From Bog-756 sp963727075 (GTDB lineage: Bacteria; Actinomycetota; Acidimicrobiia; Acidimicrobiales; RAAP-2): 64,000 nt of DNA. The translations under genes were made by a program, and so were the position numbers. Positions 35,724-44,242 of the stretch are shown here, in pieces (the stretch's first letter is position 1; every line of letters starts with the position of its first letter). The DNA lies in assembly GCA_963727075.1 (NCBI GenBank), contig CAVSET010000001.1, forward strand, positions 682,001-746,000, in the 5' to 3' direction. Below the pieces are notes generated by a model. That model had not been told where the DNA came from and did not search any database. It saw nothing but the letters and a program-made list of their open reading frames with translations.

Positions 35724-36978
35724 TCATCCGGCCTGCCACGCCCGGGCCCGCTGCCGGGCCTCGTCGGCGGTGCGCGGTACGCCCCGGGCTGCCGCCATCT
35801 CGATGACGAACTCGGTGGCCGCCGCCACGCCGCCGAGGAACAACCGGTCCTGCTGGTCGGAGGTCAGATCGAAGTCGGTGGCGGTCAGCCCGGCGTTGTC
35901 GACGAAGATGGTCCGGGCGGCGGTGGCGTCGTCGACGCTGTAGGCGTCCCACTCGTTCATCATGGTCCGCAGGCAATGGATGGCCACCGCCACCGCGCTC
36001 TGACAGGCGGTGGTGCGGGGGAACCGGGTCTGCAGCGAGGAGAGCTTGATGCCGATGGTCGGCCACCGTGGCGGTTTGCCGTCGGCGCGGTCGAAGGCGT
36101 TGATGGGGAAGTTCCGCAGCATGCCGCCGTCGACCCAAGTGACCGTGCCGCCGTCATAGTACCGGGTGACCGTGCCCCCACCGGGGGTCGGCAGGCTGAC
36201 CGCGGCCGCCTGGGCCTCGAAGGTGACCGGCTCGAAGAAGAAGGGGATCGACATCGAGGCTCGTACCGCCTGGATGACATCGCCGTCGTCGGGTGGATAG
36301 CCGTAGCGCGGGTAGTCCCACGGCAGCCGGACCAGCTCGGCACGCGTGACGTCCGAGGTGTGGACCACCACCCGGTACCGGCGATCGGGGGGCAAGCTCA
36401 TCCCCGGGTCGTCCGCGAGGGTGAGCCGCAGGTCGGCGAATGTGTCGACGCCGAGGTCGTTTCGGAGGATCGGACCCAGCCAGCGGTCGAGATAGTCGCC
36501 GGAGTAGAGGCCCGGTCGCTGGCTCAAGATGGCGGCGTCAGCGGTGAGGGAGCCCACCTTGCCGCCATGGTGGTCGAGGAAGGCGTGCACCTTGCCCTCC
36601 GGCATGAACTGGGCGAAGTCCAACGAGCCCATGTACTGGCGCAGCTGCGTCATCGGCCGGCCGGCAGCGCCCGATCGCCGCCACCAGGGTGGCGGCGATG
36701 GCCCCGGCGCTGGTCCCCGCTACCCGCGGGAAGGTGTAGCCCGCCTCGCTCAAGGCCAGGATGGCGCCGACCAGGCCAATACCCTTCACCCCGCCGCCTT
36801 CGAGGGCCAGGTCGGCAACCAGCCGACGCTCCCCACCCCGTTGCGGGTCGGACCAGCCGTCCGCCTCGAGCAGGGCCTGCGCCGCCGCCTCGAAACGCTG
36901 CTGGACCTGGGGATCGCGCCGGTACCCGTAGGGCGTCGACCCGTCGATGGTGGTGATGGGTGCCGTGGTCGTGCTCAC
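35724..36978 (-). CDS. Patatin-like phospholipase (one frameshift)
   Basis: Ser-Asp dyad lipid acyl hydrolase. The start is GTG 36978 (VSTTTAPITTIDGS), 5 nt after GGGAGGT. The N-terminal part carries the oxyanion motif LALEGGGVKGIGLVGAILAL and the nucleophile box VAGTSAGAIAATLVAA. After a frame change near 36655 the protein goes on with DFAQFMPEGKVHAFLDHHGG, then RASMSIPFFFEPVTF and the catalytic Asp in VTWVDGGMLRNFPINAFDR. Restored length is about 417 residues. No signal peptide, so it is probably a cytoplasmic or peripheral membrane lipase. It is convergent with the alpha/beta hydrolase upstream. Confidence 0.88.
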
Positions 36979-37220
36979 ATCGGACCTCCCGTGAATGGGT
37001 GCCGGCGGCGCCGTCACCGTGGCTCCTGTCTCTCCTGTCTCTTCGGCACGGACCCGCCATGCCATGAGCGCTGGCTCCCGGAGGGCACCGAGCTCGGAGG
37101 TCGTCGACCTTGCCACCACTTGCCGGCGGTTCTGCTGCCCGCGTCAGCCTTTGGCGCCCGGTTGGACCCGAATTGGACCACCGGCCTCCACGATGAGGGC
37201 ACGGGGTCGAGATGCCTCGA

Positions 37221-37250
37221 CCGGTGACCGATGAGCGTGCCGGTCACCGG
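37221..37250 (+). other. Stem-loop with 9-bp perfect stem in the MFS leader
   Basis: CCGGTGACC (37221-37229) pairs with GGTCACCGG (37242-37250) across a 12-nt loop, and flanking CGA/TCG can extend the stem past a 2-nt bulge. It lies 48 nt upstream of the terminator hairpin. Confidence 0.6.
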
Positions 37251-37298
37251 GGTCGTTCGGTCGGGCCTCCCCGGCGCCGGATCAACGGCGGGAACCAC

Positions 37299-37335
37299 AG
37301 AGCAGCCGGCCCGTCCCCCTCGGGCCGGCTGCTCT
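37299..37335 (+). terminator. Rho-independent terminator-like hairpin upstream of the MFS gene
   Basis: AGAGCAGCCGGCCCG (37299-37313) and CGGGCCGGCTGCTCT (37321-37335) form a perfect 15-bp stem with a 7-nt loop, followed by TCTTCCCCC on the plus strand. No plus-strand gene lies upstream before 35703, and the hairpin ends 46 nt before the MFS start, so it is placed as an attenuator rather than at a gene end. Confidence 0.75.
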
Positions 37336-37381
37336 TCTTCCCCCTCCGTCCCCCGGTCGGGCACGTCTAGATTCCAGACCC

Positions 37382-38704
37382 TTGACGGATCCACCTCGGC
37401 CAGGAGATGAGGGCCCGGCGGATGCCGCCACCCAGGATGTCGAGGACGCGCTGCTCGAGGGCGATCGCCCCATCGTGGCGGGCGGTGCCCGTGCGGCCCT
37501 CCGGTACCCGCTCTTCCGGCGGGTCTTCCTCGCCGCCCTGGTCTCCAACATCGGCAGCTGGATGCAGACCGTGGTGCTCGCCGCCTTCGTCTTCAACCTG
37601 ACCCGCTCCTCGACCGACGTCGGGCTCATGACGCTTGCCCAGCTGGGCCCGCTCTTCCTGCTCTCGCCGGTCGGGGGGATCGCCGCCGATCGTTTCGACC
37701 GGCGCACGGTGCTCCTGGTCGTCACGGCCGAGCAGGGCGCGGCCGCCCTGGTGGTCGCCTGGCTGGCCCATCAACACCAGCCCCGGGTCGGAGCGCTGTT
37801 CGCCGCAGTCCTGGCCATCGGGATCGGCCAGGCCTTCTACGCCCCGACCTACTCCGCGCTCATCCCGACCCTGGTGGGCCGCGACGAACTGGCCGGGGCG
37901 GTCTCGCTCAACTCGGCCAACATGAACCTGTCGCGGGTGATCGGACCGGCCATCGGCGGGGTCATCTACGCCAAGGTCGGGGCCTCGTGGGCCTTCGTGT
38001 TCAACGCCGCCTCCTACGTCGTGCTCATCGGTGTGCTGGCCACGGTGCGCCTGCCGGCGGTGCGAAGGACCGTCGGCCACGGTTGGGGCCGCCTGCTCGA
38101 CGGCTTCGCCGTGGCGCGGCGGGACCGGGTGGTCGGTCGCTGCCTGACCACCATGGTGCTGTTCTCCTTCTTCTGCCTCCCGATCGCCGTCCTCATGCCG
38201 GTGCTGGCCCACGACGACCTCGGCATCGGCGAGGACACCATCGCCTACGGGCTCCTCTACGCCTGTTTCGGGGCCGGGGCGGTGGTGGGCGCCCTCTCCA
38301 TCGGCACCTTCCTGGCCGGCCGGCGGCTGGAGCGGGTAGTCCGGTTCGGCCTCGGCGGGTTCGCCCTCACCCTCGCCAGCTTCGGCCTGCTGCGCAGCCC
38401 GGCCCCCGGTTACCCGATCGTCTTCCTGGTCGGGCTGTTCTACTTCGCCGTGGTGACCTCGCTCGCCACCGTGCTCCAGCGGCGGTTGGACGATGCGGTG
38501 CGCGGCCGGGTCATGGCCCTCTGGGTCATGGCCTTCGGCGGCACGGTCCCGCTCGGGGCCATCGTCGCCGGCCCGCTCAGTCAGCGCTTCGGCATTGCCG
38601 CGGTGGTGGTGGGCGGGGCCGTGGTGGCCGCCGCGCTGGTCCCGCTGGCCGATCTGGAGGACCGACCCCGAGGGTCCCGACCGAGGGCGGCGCCGACCGC
38701 CTGA
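37382..38704 (+). CDS. MFS transporter (MFS_3 / EntS-like exporter)
   Basis: A 440-residue membrane transporter with about twelve helices, for example LFRRVFLAALVSNIGSWMQT, LAQLGPLFLLSPVGGIAADR, GRCLTTMVLFSFFCLPIAVL and RVMALWVMAFGGTVPLGAIV. The cytoplasmic loop motif GGIAADRFDRRTVLL matches motif A of the major facilitator superfamily. The MFS_3 branch contains enterobactin and macrolide exporters. A TTG at 37382 is the only suitable start and has no ribosome site. The hydrophilic first 40 residues are unusual. It may be regulated by the leader hairpins just upstream. Substrate unknown. Confidence 0.85.
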   Translation: MTDPPRPGDEGPADAATQDVEDALLEGDRPIVAGGARAALRYPLFRRVFLAALVSNIGSWMQTVVLAAFVFNLTRSSTDVGLMTLAQLGPLFLLSPVGGIAADRFDRRTVLLVVTAEQGAAALVVAWLAHQHQPRVGALFAAVLAIGIGQAFYAPTYSALIPTLVGRDELAGAVSLNSANMNLSRVIGPAIGGVIYAKVGASWAFVFNAASYVVLIGVLATVRLPAVRRTVGHGWGRLLDGFAVARRDRVVGRCLTTMVLFSFFCLPIAVLMPVLAHDDLGIGEDTIAYGLLYACFGAGAVVGALSIGTFLAGRRLERVVRFGLGGFALTLASFGLLRSPAPGYPIVFLVGLFYFAVVTSLATVLQRRLDDAVRGRVMALWVMAFGGTVPLGAIVAGPLSQRFGIAAVVVGGAVVAAALVPLADLEDRPRGSRPRAAPTA

Positions 38705-38788
38705 CCCACCGCCGGAGAATGGACCATGTCCCGGGCCACCCGGTACGGTGGCCGCGCCGGACCGTTCGCGTCGTGGGGAGGTCGTCCG

Positions 38789-40066
38789 ATGGCTTGGGAT
38801 TTCTCGACGGAGCCGGAGTTCCAAGAGCAGCTCGACTGGGTCGAGCAGTTCTGCATCGAGGAGGTCGAGCCCCTCGAGCTCATCTTCCCCTACGCCGTGC
38901 GCATCCGGGACCCGAAGATGCGGGCCCTGGTCGACCCCCTGCAGGCCCAGGTCAAAGAGCACGGGCTCTGGGCCATCTTCTTGGACAAGGAGCTCGGCGG
39001 GCCCGGGTTCGGCCAGCTCAAACTGGCCCTCCTCAACGAGGTCATCGGCCGCTACGCCCTCGCTCCCTCCATCTTCGGCTGCCAGGCCCCCGACACTGGG
39101 AACATGGAGATCCTGGCCGCCTACGGCACCGAGGAGCAGAAGGAGCGCTGGCTGTACCCGCTCATGAACCAGGAGATCTGGTCGGCCTACTCGATGACCG
39201 AGCCCGACGGCGGCTCCGACCCGAACATGTTCAAGACGACGGCGGTTCGGGACGGCGAGGAGTGGGTCATCAACGGCGAGAAGTGGTTCACCAGCGCCGG
39301 GCGCCACGCCGACATCCTCATCGTCATGTGCACCAACGGCATGTTCGTGGTGCCCCGCCACACCCCCGGCGTCGAGATCATGGACTACCCGAGGACCCAT
39401 GACCACATCCGCTACAACGAGGTGCGGGTCCCGCTCGACCACCTCCTCGGCCCGGAGGACGGGGCCAAGGTGCTGGCCCAACGCCGGCTCGGGGGTGGGC
39501 GGATCCACCATGCCATGCGGGCCATCGCCCAGTGCAAGCGCGCCTTCGACATGATGTGCGAGCGGGCCCTCAGCCGCGAGTCGCACGGCAAGGTCATCGC
39601 CGAGCACCAGATGGTCCAGAGCGCCATCGCCGACTCCTACGCCGACATCAACATGCTCCGGCTCCTCGTGCTCTGGACGGCGTGGACCATCGACAACTCG
39701 AGCACAGAGGCGTCCCGCACCCAGATCGCCGCCTGCAAGTACACGGCGGCCAAGGTGCTCCGTGAGGTCTCCTACCGGGCCATCCACATCCTCGGCTCGC
39801 TCGGCGTCACCGACCTCACACCGCTGCAGGCCATGTGGGCCGCCTCACCGGCCATGAGCGTCATGGACGGCGTCGACGAGGTGCACAAGGTCACCGTGGC
39901 CCGCAACGTCCTCAAGGGTTACCAGCCCCACGAGGGTCCGTGGCCGACCGACTACCTGCCGGCCAAGCGTGAGCAGGCCCGGAAGAAGTTCGCCGAGGCC
40001 ATGGCGGCCGATCCGGAGCTGGCCACGTACTCGGAGATGATGCTGCGCCGCCGCGGCGGGGGCTGA
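38789..40066 (+). CDS. Acyl-CoA dehydrogenase
   Basis: FAD enzyme introducing the alpha-beta double bond in acyl-CoA. The start at 38789 (MAWDFSTEPEFQEQLDWVEQ) follows GGGGAGG; longer in-frame starts lack support. The protein has about 425 residues with the helical N-domain (DKELGGPGFGQLKLALLNEV), the FAD/substrate beta-domain WSAYSMTEPDGGSDPNMFKT, EEWVINGEKWFTSAG, and the C-terminal helical domain QMVQSAIADSYADINMLRLL with YRAIHILGSLGVTDLTPL and the tail VDEVHKVTVARNVLKGYQPH. This resembles the ACAD10/11-like group. It is followed after 9 bp by an SDR, so both probably belong to one acyl-chain or alcohol catabolic operon. Confidence 0.92.
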   Translation: MAWDFSTEPEFQEQLDWVEQFCIEEVEPLELIFPYAVRIRDPKMRALVDPLQAQVKEHGLWAIFLDKELGGPGFGQLKLALLNEVIGRYALAPSIFGCQAPDTGNMEILAAYGTEEQKERWLYPLMNQEIWSAYSMTEPDGGSDPNMFKTTAVRDGEEWVINGEKWFTSAGRHADILIVMCTNGMFVVPRHTPGVEIMDYPRTHDHIRYNEVRVPLDHLLGPEDGAKVLAQRRLGGGRIHHAMRAIAQCKRAFDMMCERALSRESHGKVIAEHQMVQSAIADSYADINMLRLLVLWTAWTIDNSSTEASRTQIAACKYTAAKVLREVSYRAIHILGSLGVTDLTPLQAMWAASPAMSVMDGVDEVHKVTVARNVLKGYQPHEGPWPTDYLPAKREQARKKFAEAMAADPELATYSEMMLRRRGGG

Positions 40067-40075
40067 CCCGGCACG

Positions 40076-40921
40076 GTGGACGTCGAGGACCGGGTGGTCG
40101 TGGTCACCGGGGGGGCCAGCGGGATCGGCCGCGAGCTGTGCCGGGCCTTCGCCGCCCACGGCGCTGGTGGCGTGACGGTGGCCGACATCGACGAGGCCGG
40201 CGCCGGCCAGGTGGCGACCGAGCTCGACGGCGACGGGACCCGGGCCCTGGCCGTACCGGTGGACGTGAGCGACGAGGCGCAGGTGGTGGCGCTGGTCAAG
40301 AAGACCGAGGAGGCCTTCGGTCCGGTCGACCTCTTCTGTGCGAACGCCGGCATCCTGGTCGGGGGCGGTGTCGAGGTGCCCGACGCCGACTGGGAGCGGA
40401 TCTGGGCGGTCAACGTCATGAGCCACGTCTACGCCGCCCGGGCCGTGCTCCCGGCCATGCTCGAGCGCGGCGAGGGCTACCTGCTCCACACGGCCTCGGC
40501 GGCCGGCTTGCTCACCCAGCTCGGATCGGCCCCCTACAGCGTGACCAAGCATGCGGTGGTGGCCCTGGCCGAGTGGCTCTCCATCACCCATGCCGCCGCC
40601 GGGATCACGGTCTCGTGCCTGTGCCCCCAGGGGGTCTGGACCAACATGACCGGGGCGCCGACCGAGGAGGCCGAGCAGCTGCTGTCGGCCACCGCCGGTC
40701 GCAACGGCATGCTCATGCCCGACGAGGTGGCGTCGGTGGTGATCGAGGCCCTGGCCGACGAGCGGTTCCTCGTCCTGCCCCATCCCGAGGTGGCCACGTT
40801 CGAACAACGGCGGGCCGGTGACCGCGAACGGTGGCTGCGGGCCATGCGGCGGATCCAGGCCGAGATCACCCCGCCCGGAGCCGCGGCCGGCACCGCCGGG
40901 CCGCCGCCCGGCGCGACCTGA
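40076..40921 (+). CDS. SDR family oxidoreductase
   Basis: A 281-residue classical short-chain dehydrogenase. The cofactor motif VVVVTGGASGIGRELCRAFA, the acidic VADIDEAGAGQ that favours NAD, the CANAGI motif, Ser in LLHTASAAGLLTQ and the catalytic YSVTKHAVV are all present. GTG 40076 is used because it opens the fold directly. It is convergent with the serine hydrolase at 40925, with only 3 bp between the stops. Probably acts on a hydroxyacyl or alcohol substrate with the upstream acyl-CoA dehydrogenase; inference. Confidence 0.9.
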   Translation: MDVEDRVVVVTGGASGIGRELCRAFAAHGAGGVTVADIDEAGAGQVATELDGDGTRALAVPVDVSDEAQVVALVKKTEEAFGPVDLFCANAGILVGGGVEVPDADWERIWAVNVMSHVYAARAVLPAMLERGEGYLLHTASAAGLLTQLGSAPYSVTKHAVVALAEWLSITHAAAGITVSCLCPQGVWTNMTGAPTEEAEQLLSATAGRNGMLMPDEVASVVIEALADERFLVLPHPEVATFEQRRAGDRERWLRAMRRIQAEITPPGAAAGTAGPPPGAT

Positions 40922-40924
40922 GGG

Positions 40925-42148
40925 TCAGTCGGCCAGGGCCTGGTACACGAGAGCGCGGAGCTGGGCCCGGAACGGGTAGGTGGCCGAGGGGAGCAGCTGG
41001 GTCATGAACACCACGACGAGGTCCTCGACCGGGTCGACCCAGAAGGCGGTGCTGGCCGCGCCGCCCCAGTAGAACTCCCCGGCCGACCCGGCGGCGGCGG
41101 TCGCCCCGGGACCCCGGCCGACGGCGAAGCCAAGCCCGAACCCGACCCCGGGGAACTCGGCCTCCCCGAATCCCCCGGTGGCCAACTGGCCCAGCTCGGC
41201 ATCGCCCGGCAGATGGTTGCTGGCCATGAGCTCGAGCGTCTTGCGCCCGATGATCCGCTGCCCGTCGAGCTGGCCCCGGTTGACCAGCATCTGGCTGAAG
41301 CGCAGGTAGTCACCGGTGGTGGAGACCAGCCCGGCCGCACCGGAGAGGAAGGACCGGTGTCGCCGGTACGGGCTCTGCTCGGGATCGTCGATGAGCTGGG
41401 GTGGACCGCCGGGCTGGTACAGGTAGCAGGCGGCCAGTCGCGACCCGGAGCCGTCGGGCACCGAAAAGCCGGTGTCGACCATCCCGAGGGGCTCGAAGAG
41501 ATGGGCGCCGAGGTAGTCGTCGAAGCGCTCGCCGGAGAGGATCTCGACCAGCCGGGCACAGATGTCGGTCGACAGCCCGTAGTTCCACCGGGTACCGGGC
41601 TGGAACTTGAGGGGGTAGTCGGCCAGCAGCGAACAGATCCCCTCCAGGGTCATGCCGTGGCGGACGGCCCGCAGCTCGTCGGTGAACCGGGCGTCGATCG
41701 GGTGGCCCGCCGCGACCCCGCCGGTGAGGCCCGTCATGTGGGTCAGGGCGTCGCGCACCGACACCGGCCGGATGGGGTCGACGGTCCGGACCGAGCCGTC
41801 GGGCTGGAGCTCGGCCACCTTGAGGGCGCGCCACTCGGGGATGTAGCGGTGGAGCGGGTCGCTGAGCTGGAAGCAGCCCTGCTCGTAGAGCTGCATGAGG
41901 GCGACCGAGGTGATCGGCTTGGTCATCGAGTAGATCCGCCAGATGGTGTCGTCCTCGACCGGCGTCGACCGTTCGACGTCCATGAGCCCGAGCGAGCGCC
42001 AGTAGGCGGTCTTCCCCCACCGGGCCACGGCGATCTGGCACCCGGGGATCTTCTTGGTCGACACGTAGCGGGTGTCGAAGTGCTCGGTCAGCCGCTCGAG
42101 CCGCGACGCGTCGAAGCCGGCGGCCTCCGGGTCCACGGTGAGGCTCAC
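40925..42148 (-). CDS. Serine hydrolase / beta-lactamase-related esterase (class C-like)
   Basis: A 407-residue beta-lactamase-fold esterase (EstB/family VIII type). The nucleophile motif is IWRIYSMTKPITSVALMQLY (S-x-x-K) and the second motif is the Tyr in GTRWNYGLSTDICARLVEIL. The third motif reads GEFYWGGAASTAFWVDPVED, WGG in place of KTG, as in family VIII esterases. No signal peptide is seen. The start is GTG 42148, overlapping the TGA of the upstream diiron gene. It is last in a four-gene minus-strand operon (45584 to 40925). Confidence 0.88.
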   Translation of the reverse strand: MSLTVDPEAAGFDASRLERLTEHFDTRYVSTKKIPGCQIAVARWGKTAYWRSLGLMDVERSTPVEDDTIWRIYSMTKPITSVALMQLYEQGCFQLSDPLHRYIPEWRALKVAELQPDGSVRTVDPIRPVSVRDALTHMTGLTGGVAAGHPIDARFTDELRAVRHGMTLEGICSLLADYPLKFQPGTRWNYGLSTDICARLVEILSGERFDDYLGAHLFEPLGMVDTGFSVPDGSGSRLAACYLYQPGGPPQLIDDPEQSPYRRHRSFLSGAAGLVSTTGDYLRFSQMLVNRGQLDGQRIIGRKTLELMASNHLPGDAELGQLATGGFGEAEFPGVGFGLGFAVGRGPGATAAAGSAGEFYWGGAASTAFWVDPVEDLVVVFMTQLLPSATYPFRAQLRALVYQALAD

Positions 42149-43248
42149 CCGGCGCGGTCCCGGTCCTTGGCCACCTCGTCGTAGCTGGCGTAGTCGCTCG
42201 AGGTGTCGTGGCCGTGCTCGAACTCGAGCAACCCGGCCTCCCCCCATCGCCCCCGGAGGTAGCCCCGGTTGGCATCGAGCAGCCCGAGCTTCGCCACGTT
42301 GGGCACCAGCTTGGAGAAGAAGGCGCGCTGGAATCCGGCGAAGGGGCTGGTCTTCATCTTCCCGGCCGCCGCGGCCAGGTGCGGGGCGAGGGCATGGAGG
42401 TCGACGCCGAGCCGCTCCCACACCTCCGGCGTGGTCGATCGGGCCCGGTTGCGCAAGGTGTTGTCGAGGAGGAACTCCTGGCGCTCCTTGAGCTCGGAGT
42501 CGGTGAGCCCGGCGTACAGCTCTTTCAGGGTGAGCACGCCGAAGGCCACATGTCGCGCCTCGTCCGACATCACATAGCGGAGCAACTTGGAGAGGAGGGG
42601 CTCCTCGGTGCGCCGCAACATGTCACCGAACGCGGCCAGAGCCAGGCTCTCGATGACGATCTGCATCCCGAGGTAGGCGATGTCCCAGCGGCTGTCCTCG
42701 AGCAGGGAGGTGATCTGCTCCTCGAGGAACGGGCTCATCGGATAGGCCTCGCCCACCTTCTCGTCGAGGTACCGGGCGAACACCTCGGTGTGCCGGGCCT
42801 CGTCCATGGTCTGGGTGGCGGCGTAGTACTTGGCGTCGATCCACGGGACCGTCTCGACGATCTTCGCCGCGGTGAGCATGGCCCCCTGCTCCCCGTGCAT
42901 GAACTGGCTGATCGAGGCCTTGAACATCTCGACTCCGAGGAGGGTGAACTCCCGGTCGCCCCAGCTGGCGATGGGTGAGCCCGGCTCCCCGGCCGCCAGT
43001 CGCACCAGTCTGAGTCCGGGACCGTCCTCGTCCACCAGGGACTCGGGGTCGACGTCGGTGTCCCAGTCGAGGTCGGTCACACTGTTCCACTGGGAGCCCA
43101 TGGCCTTGTTGTACAAGGTGACCAGCGGGGTGCGGCACCGCTCGTAGTCCCAGAGGAAGATGCGCTCGGCGTGGTCCTCGACCACCTTGAAGGTGGATGC
43201 CGTCTCTCCGGCGGACGGACCGCCGGGGGGCCCCGCCACCGTGGTCAC
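42145..43248 (-). CDS. Ferritin-like diiron protein, possible oxygenase
   Basis: A 367-residue protein with a four-helix diiron site. The ligands can be read in order: Glu in SISQFMHGEQGAMLTAAK, E-x-x-H in TQTMDEARHTEVFARYLDEK, Glu in LGMQIVIESLALAAFGDMLR and E-x-x-H in LRYVMSDEARHVAFGVLTL. This two-times E...ExxH spacing is that of R2-like and AurF-like oxygenases and of ferritin-like oxidases. The GTG at 43248 overlaps the preceding SDR stop (GTGA). Its position among acyl-CoA dehydrogenase, SDR and esterase genes suggests hydroxylation of a lipid or steroid-like substrate; inference. Confidence 0.82.
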   Translation of the reverse strand: MTTVAGPPGGPSAGETASTFKVVEDHAERIFLWDYERCRTPLVTLYNKAMGSQWNSVTDLDWDTDVDPESLVDEDGPGLRLVRLAAGEPGSPIASWGDREFTLLGVEMFKASISQFMHGEQGAMLTAAKIVETVPWIDAKYYAATQTMDEARHTEVFARYLDEKVGEAYPMSPFLEEQITSLLEDSRWDIAYLGMQIVIESLALAAFGDMLRRTEEPLLSKLLRYVMSDEARHVAFGVLTLKELYAGLTDSELKERQEFLLDNTLRNRARSTTPEVWERLGVDLHALAPHLAAAAGKMKTSPFAGFQRAFFSKLVPNVAKLGLLDANRGYLRGRWGEAGLLEFEHGHDTSSDYASYDEVAKDRDRAG

Positions 43249-44162
43249 TCCCGTTGGCCGAACATGTTGGCGTTGGGGGCCGCCCGCTCGACCAATCCGG
43301 GGATCACATCACCGAGCTCCACCGTGTCCCAGCGGTCGCCCTTGTCGGCCGCCGGGCCCTCGACCCACCCCTCGGCCACGCTGAGATGCCCACCGTGCAC
43401 CACGAAGACCCGGCCGGTGATGCCGCTCGCCGCCGGGCTGCCCAACCACACCACCACCGGAGCGATGTTGTCGGGGTCGTTGCGGTCGAACTCGTCCGGC
43501 TTGCGCTCTCGTGCCGTCTGCCCGAAGCCCAGGTTCTCGGTCATGCGGGTGAGGGCGGCCGGGGCGATGGCGTTCACCGTCACCCCGTAGCGTGCGACCT
43601 CCATGGCCGCGATGATCGTCATCGACGCGATGCCGGCCTTGGCCGCCCCGTAGTTGGTCTGCCCGACGTTGCCGTAGATGCCCGACGGCGACGTGGTGTT
43701 GATGATGCGGGCGTCGTTGGTCCCACCCTCCTTGACCCGGTTCCTCCAGTAGGCCGTGGCCCACCGCATCGGGGCGAAGGTGCCCCGCAGGTGCACCCGG
43801 ATGACCGCGTCCCACTCGCTGTCGGTCATGTTGACCAGCATCCGGTCCCGCAGGATGCCGGCGTTGTTGACCAGGACGTCGAGACCGCCGAAGGTGGTGA
43901 TGGCCGCGTTGACCAGCCGCTCGGCGCCCTCCCAGTCGCTCACGTCCTCGCCGTTGGCGATGGCCTCACCGCCGGCGCCACGGATCTCCTCGACCACCTC
44001 GCCGGCCGGGCCGGCCGAGGACCCGGTGCCGTCCACCTCGGCGCCGAGGTCGTTGACCACCACCCGGGCGCCCTGCCGGGCGAACTCGATGGCGTGGCCC
44101 CGCCCGATGCCGCGCCCGGCACCGGTGACGATGACCACCCTTCCCTCACAGATTCCAGCCAT
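43245..44162 (-). CDS. SDR family oxidoreductase, 3-hydroxyacyl-CoA dehydrogenase (MFE-2-like)
   Basis: A 305-residue short-chain dehydrogenase resembling the dehydrogenase unit of peroxisomal multifunctional enzyme 2. Motifs are VVIVTGAGRGIGRGHAIEFA, VVVNDLGAEVDGTGSSAGPA (typical of that group), LVNNAGILRDRMLVNMTDSE, INTTSPSGIYGNVGQTNYGA with the catalytic Tyr and Lys, and a long C-terminal tail. GGAAGGAAG precedes the ATG at 44162. It is the second gene of the operon after an acyl-CoA dehydrogenase, consistent with beta-oxidation of an unusual acyl-CoA. Confidence 0.9.
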   Translation of the reverse strand: MAGICEGRVVIVTGAGRGIGRGHAIEFARQGARVVVNDLGAEVDGTGSSAGPAGEVVEEIRGAGGEAIANGEDVSDWEGAERLVNAAITTFGGLDVLVNNAGILRDRMLVNMTDSEWDAVIRVHLRGTFAPMRWATAYWRNRVKEGGTNDARIINTTSPSGIYGNVGQTNYGAAKAGIASMTIIAAMEVARYGVTVNAIAPAALTRMTENLGFGQTARERKPDEFDRNDPDNIAPVVVWLGSPAASGITGRVFVVHGGHLSVAEGWVEGPAADKGDRWDTVELGDVIPGLVERAAPNANMFGQRE

Positions 44163-44242
44163 TCCACTTCCTTCCTTGACGGTTGGTTCCATGGCCGCCA
44201 CCGGGGGAGGAGGAGATCCAGGGACATGACGCTCCTCGACGA

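Larger units (their letters stand above)
36979..37381. other. 403-bp intergenic region with leader-like hairpins upstream of the MFS gene
   Basis: No gene with family support is visible here. The notable contents are a direct repeat of TTGGACC near 37165, a hairpin at 37221-37250 and a strong terminator-like hairpin at 37299-37335, both described separately. The region separates the divergently transcribed patatin and MFS genes. Confidence 0.6.

Noticed and set aside
37367..39787. An 806-codon open frame on the minus strand
   Set aside because: It is antisense to the MFS and acyl-CoA dehydrogenase genes, is rich in Gly, Asp, His and Arg, and contains no family motif. Long antisense frames are expected at about 70% GC.
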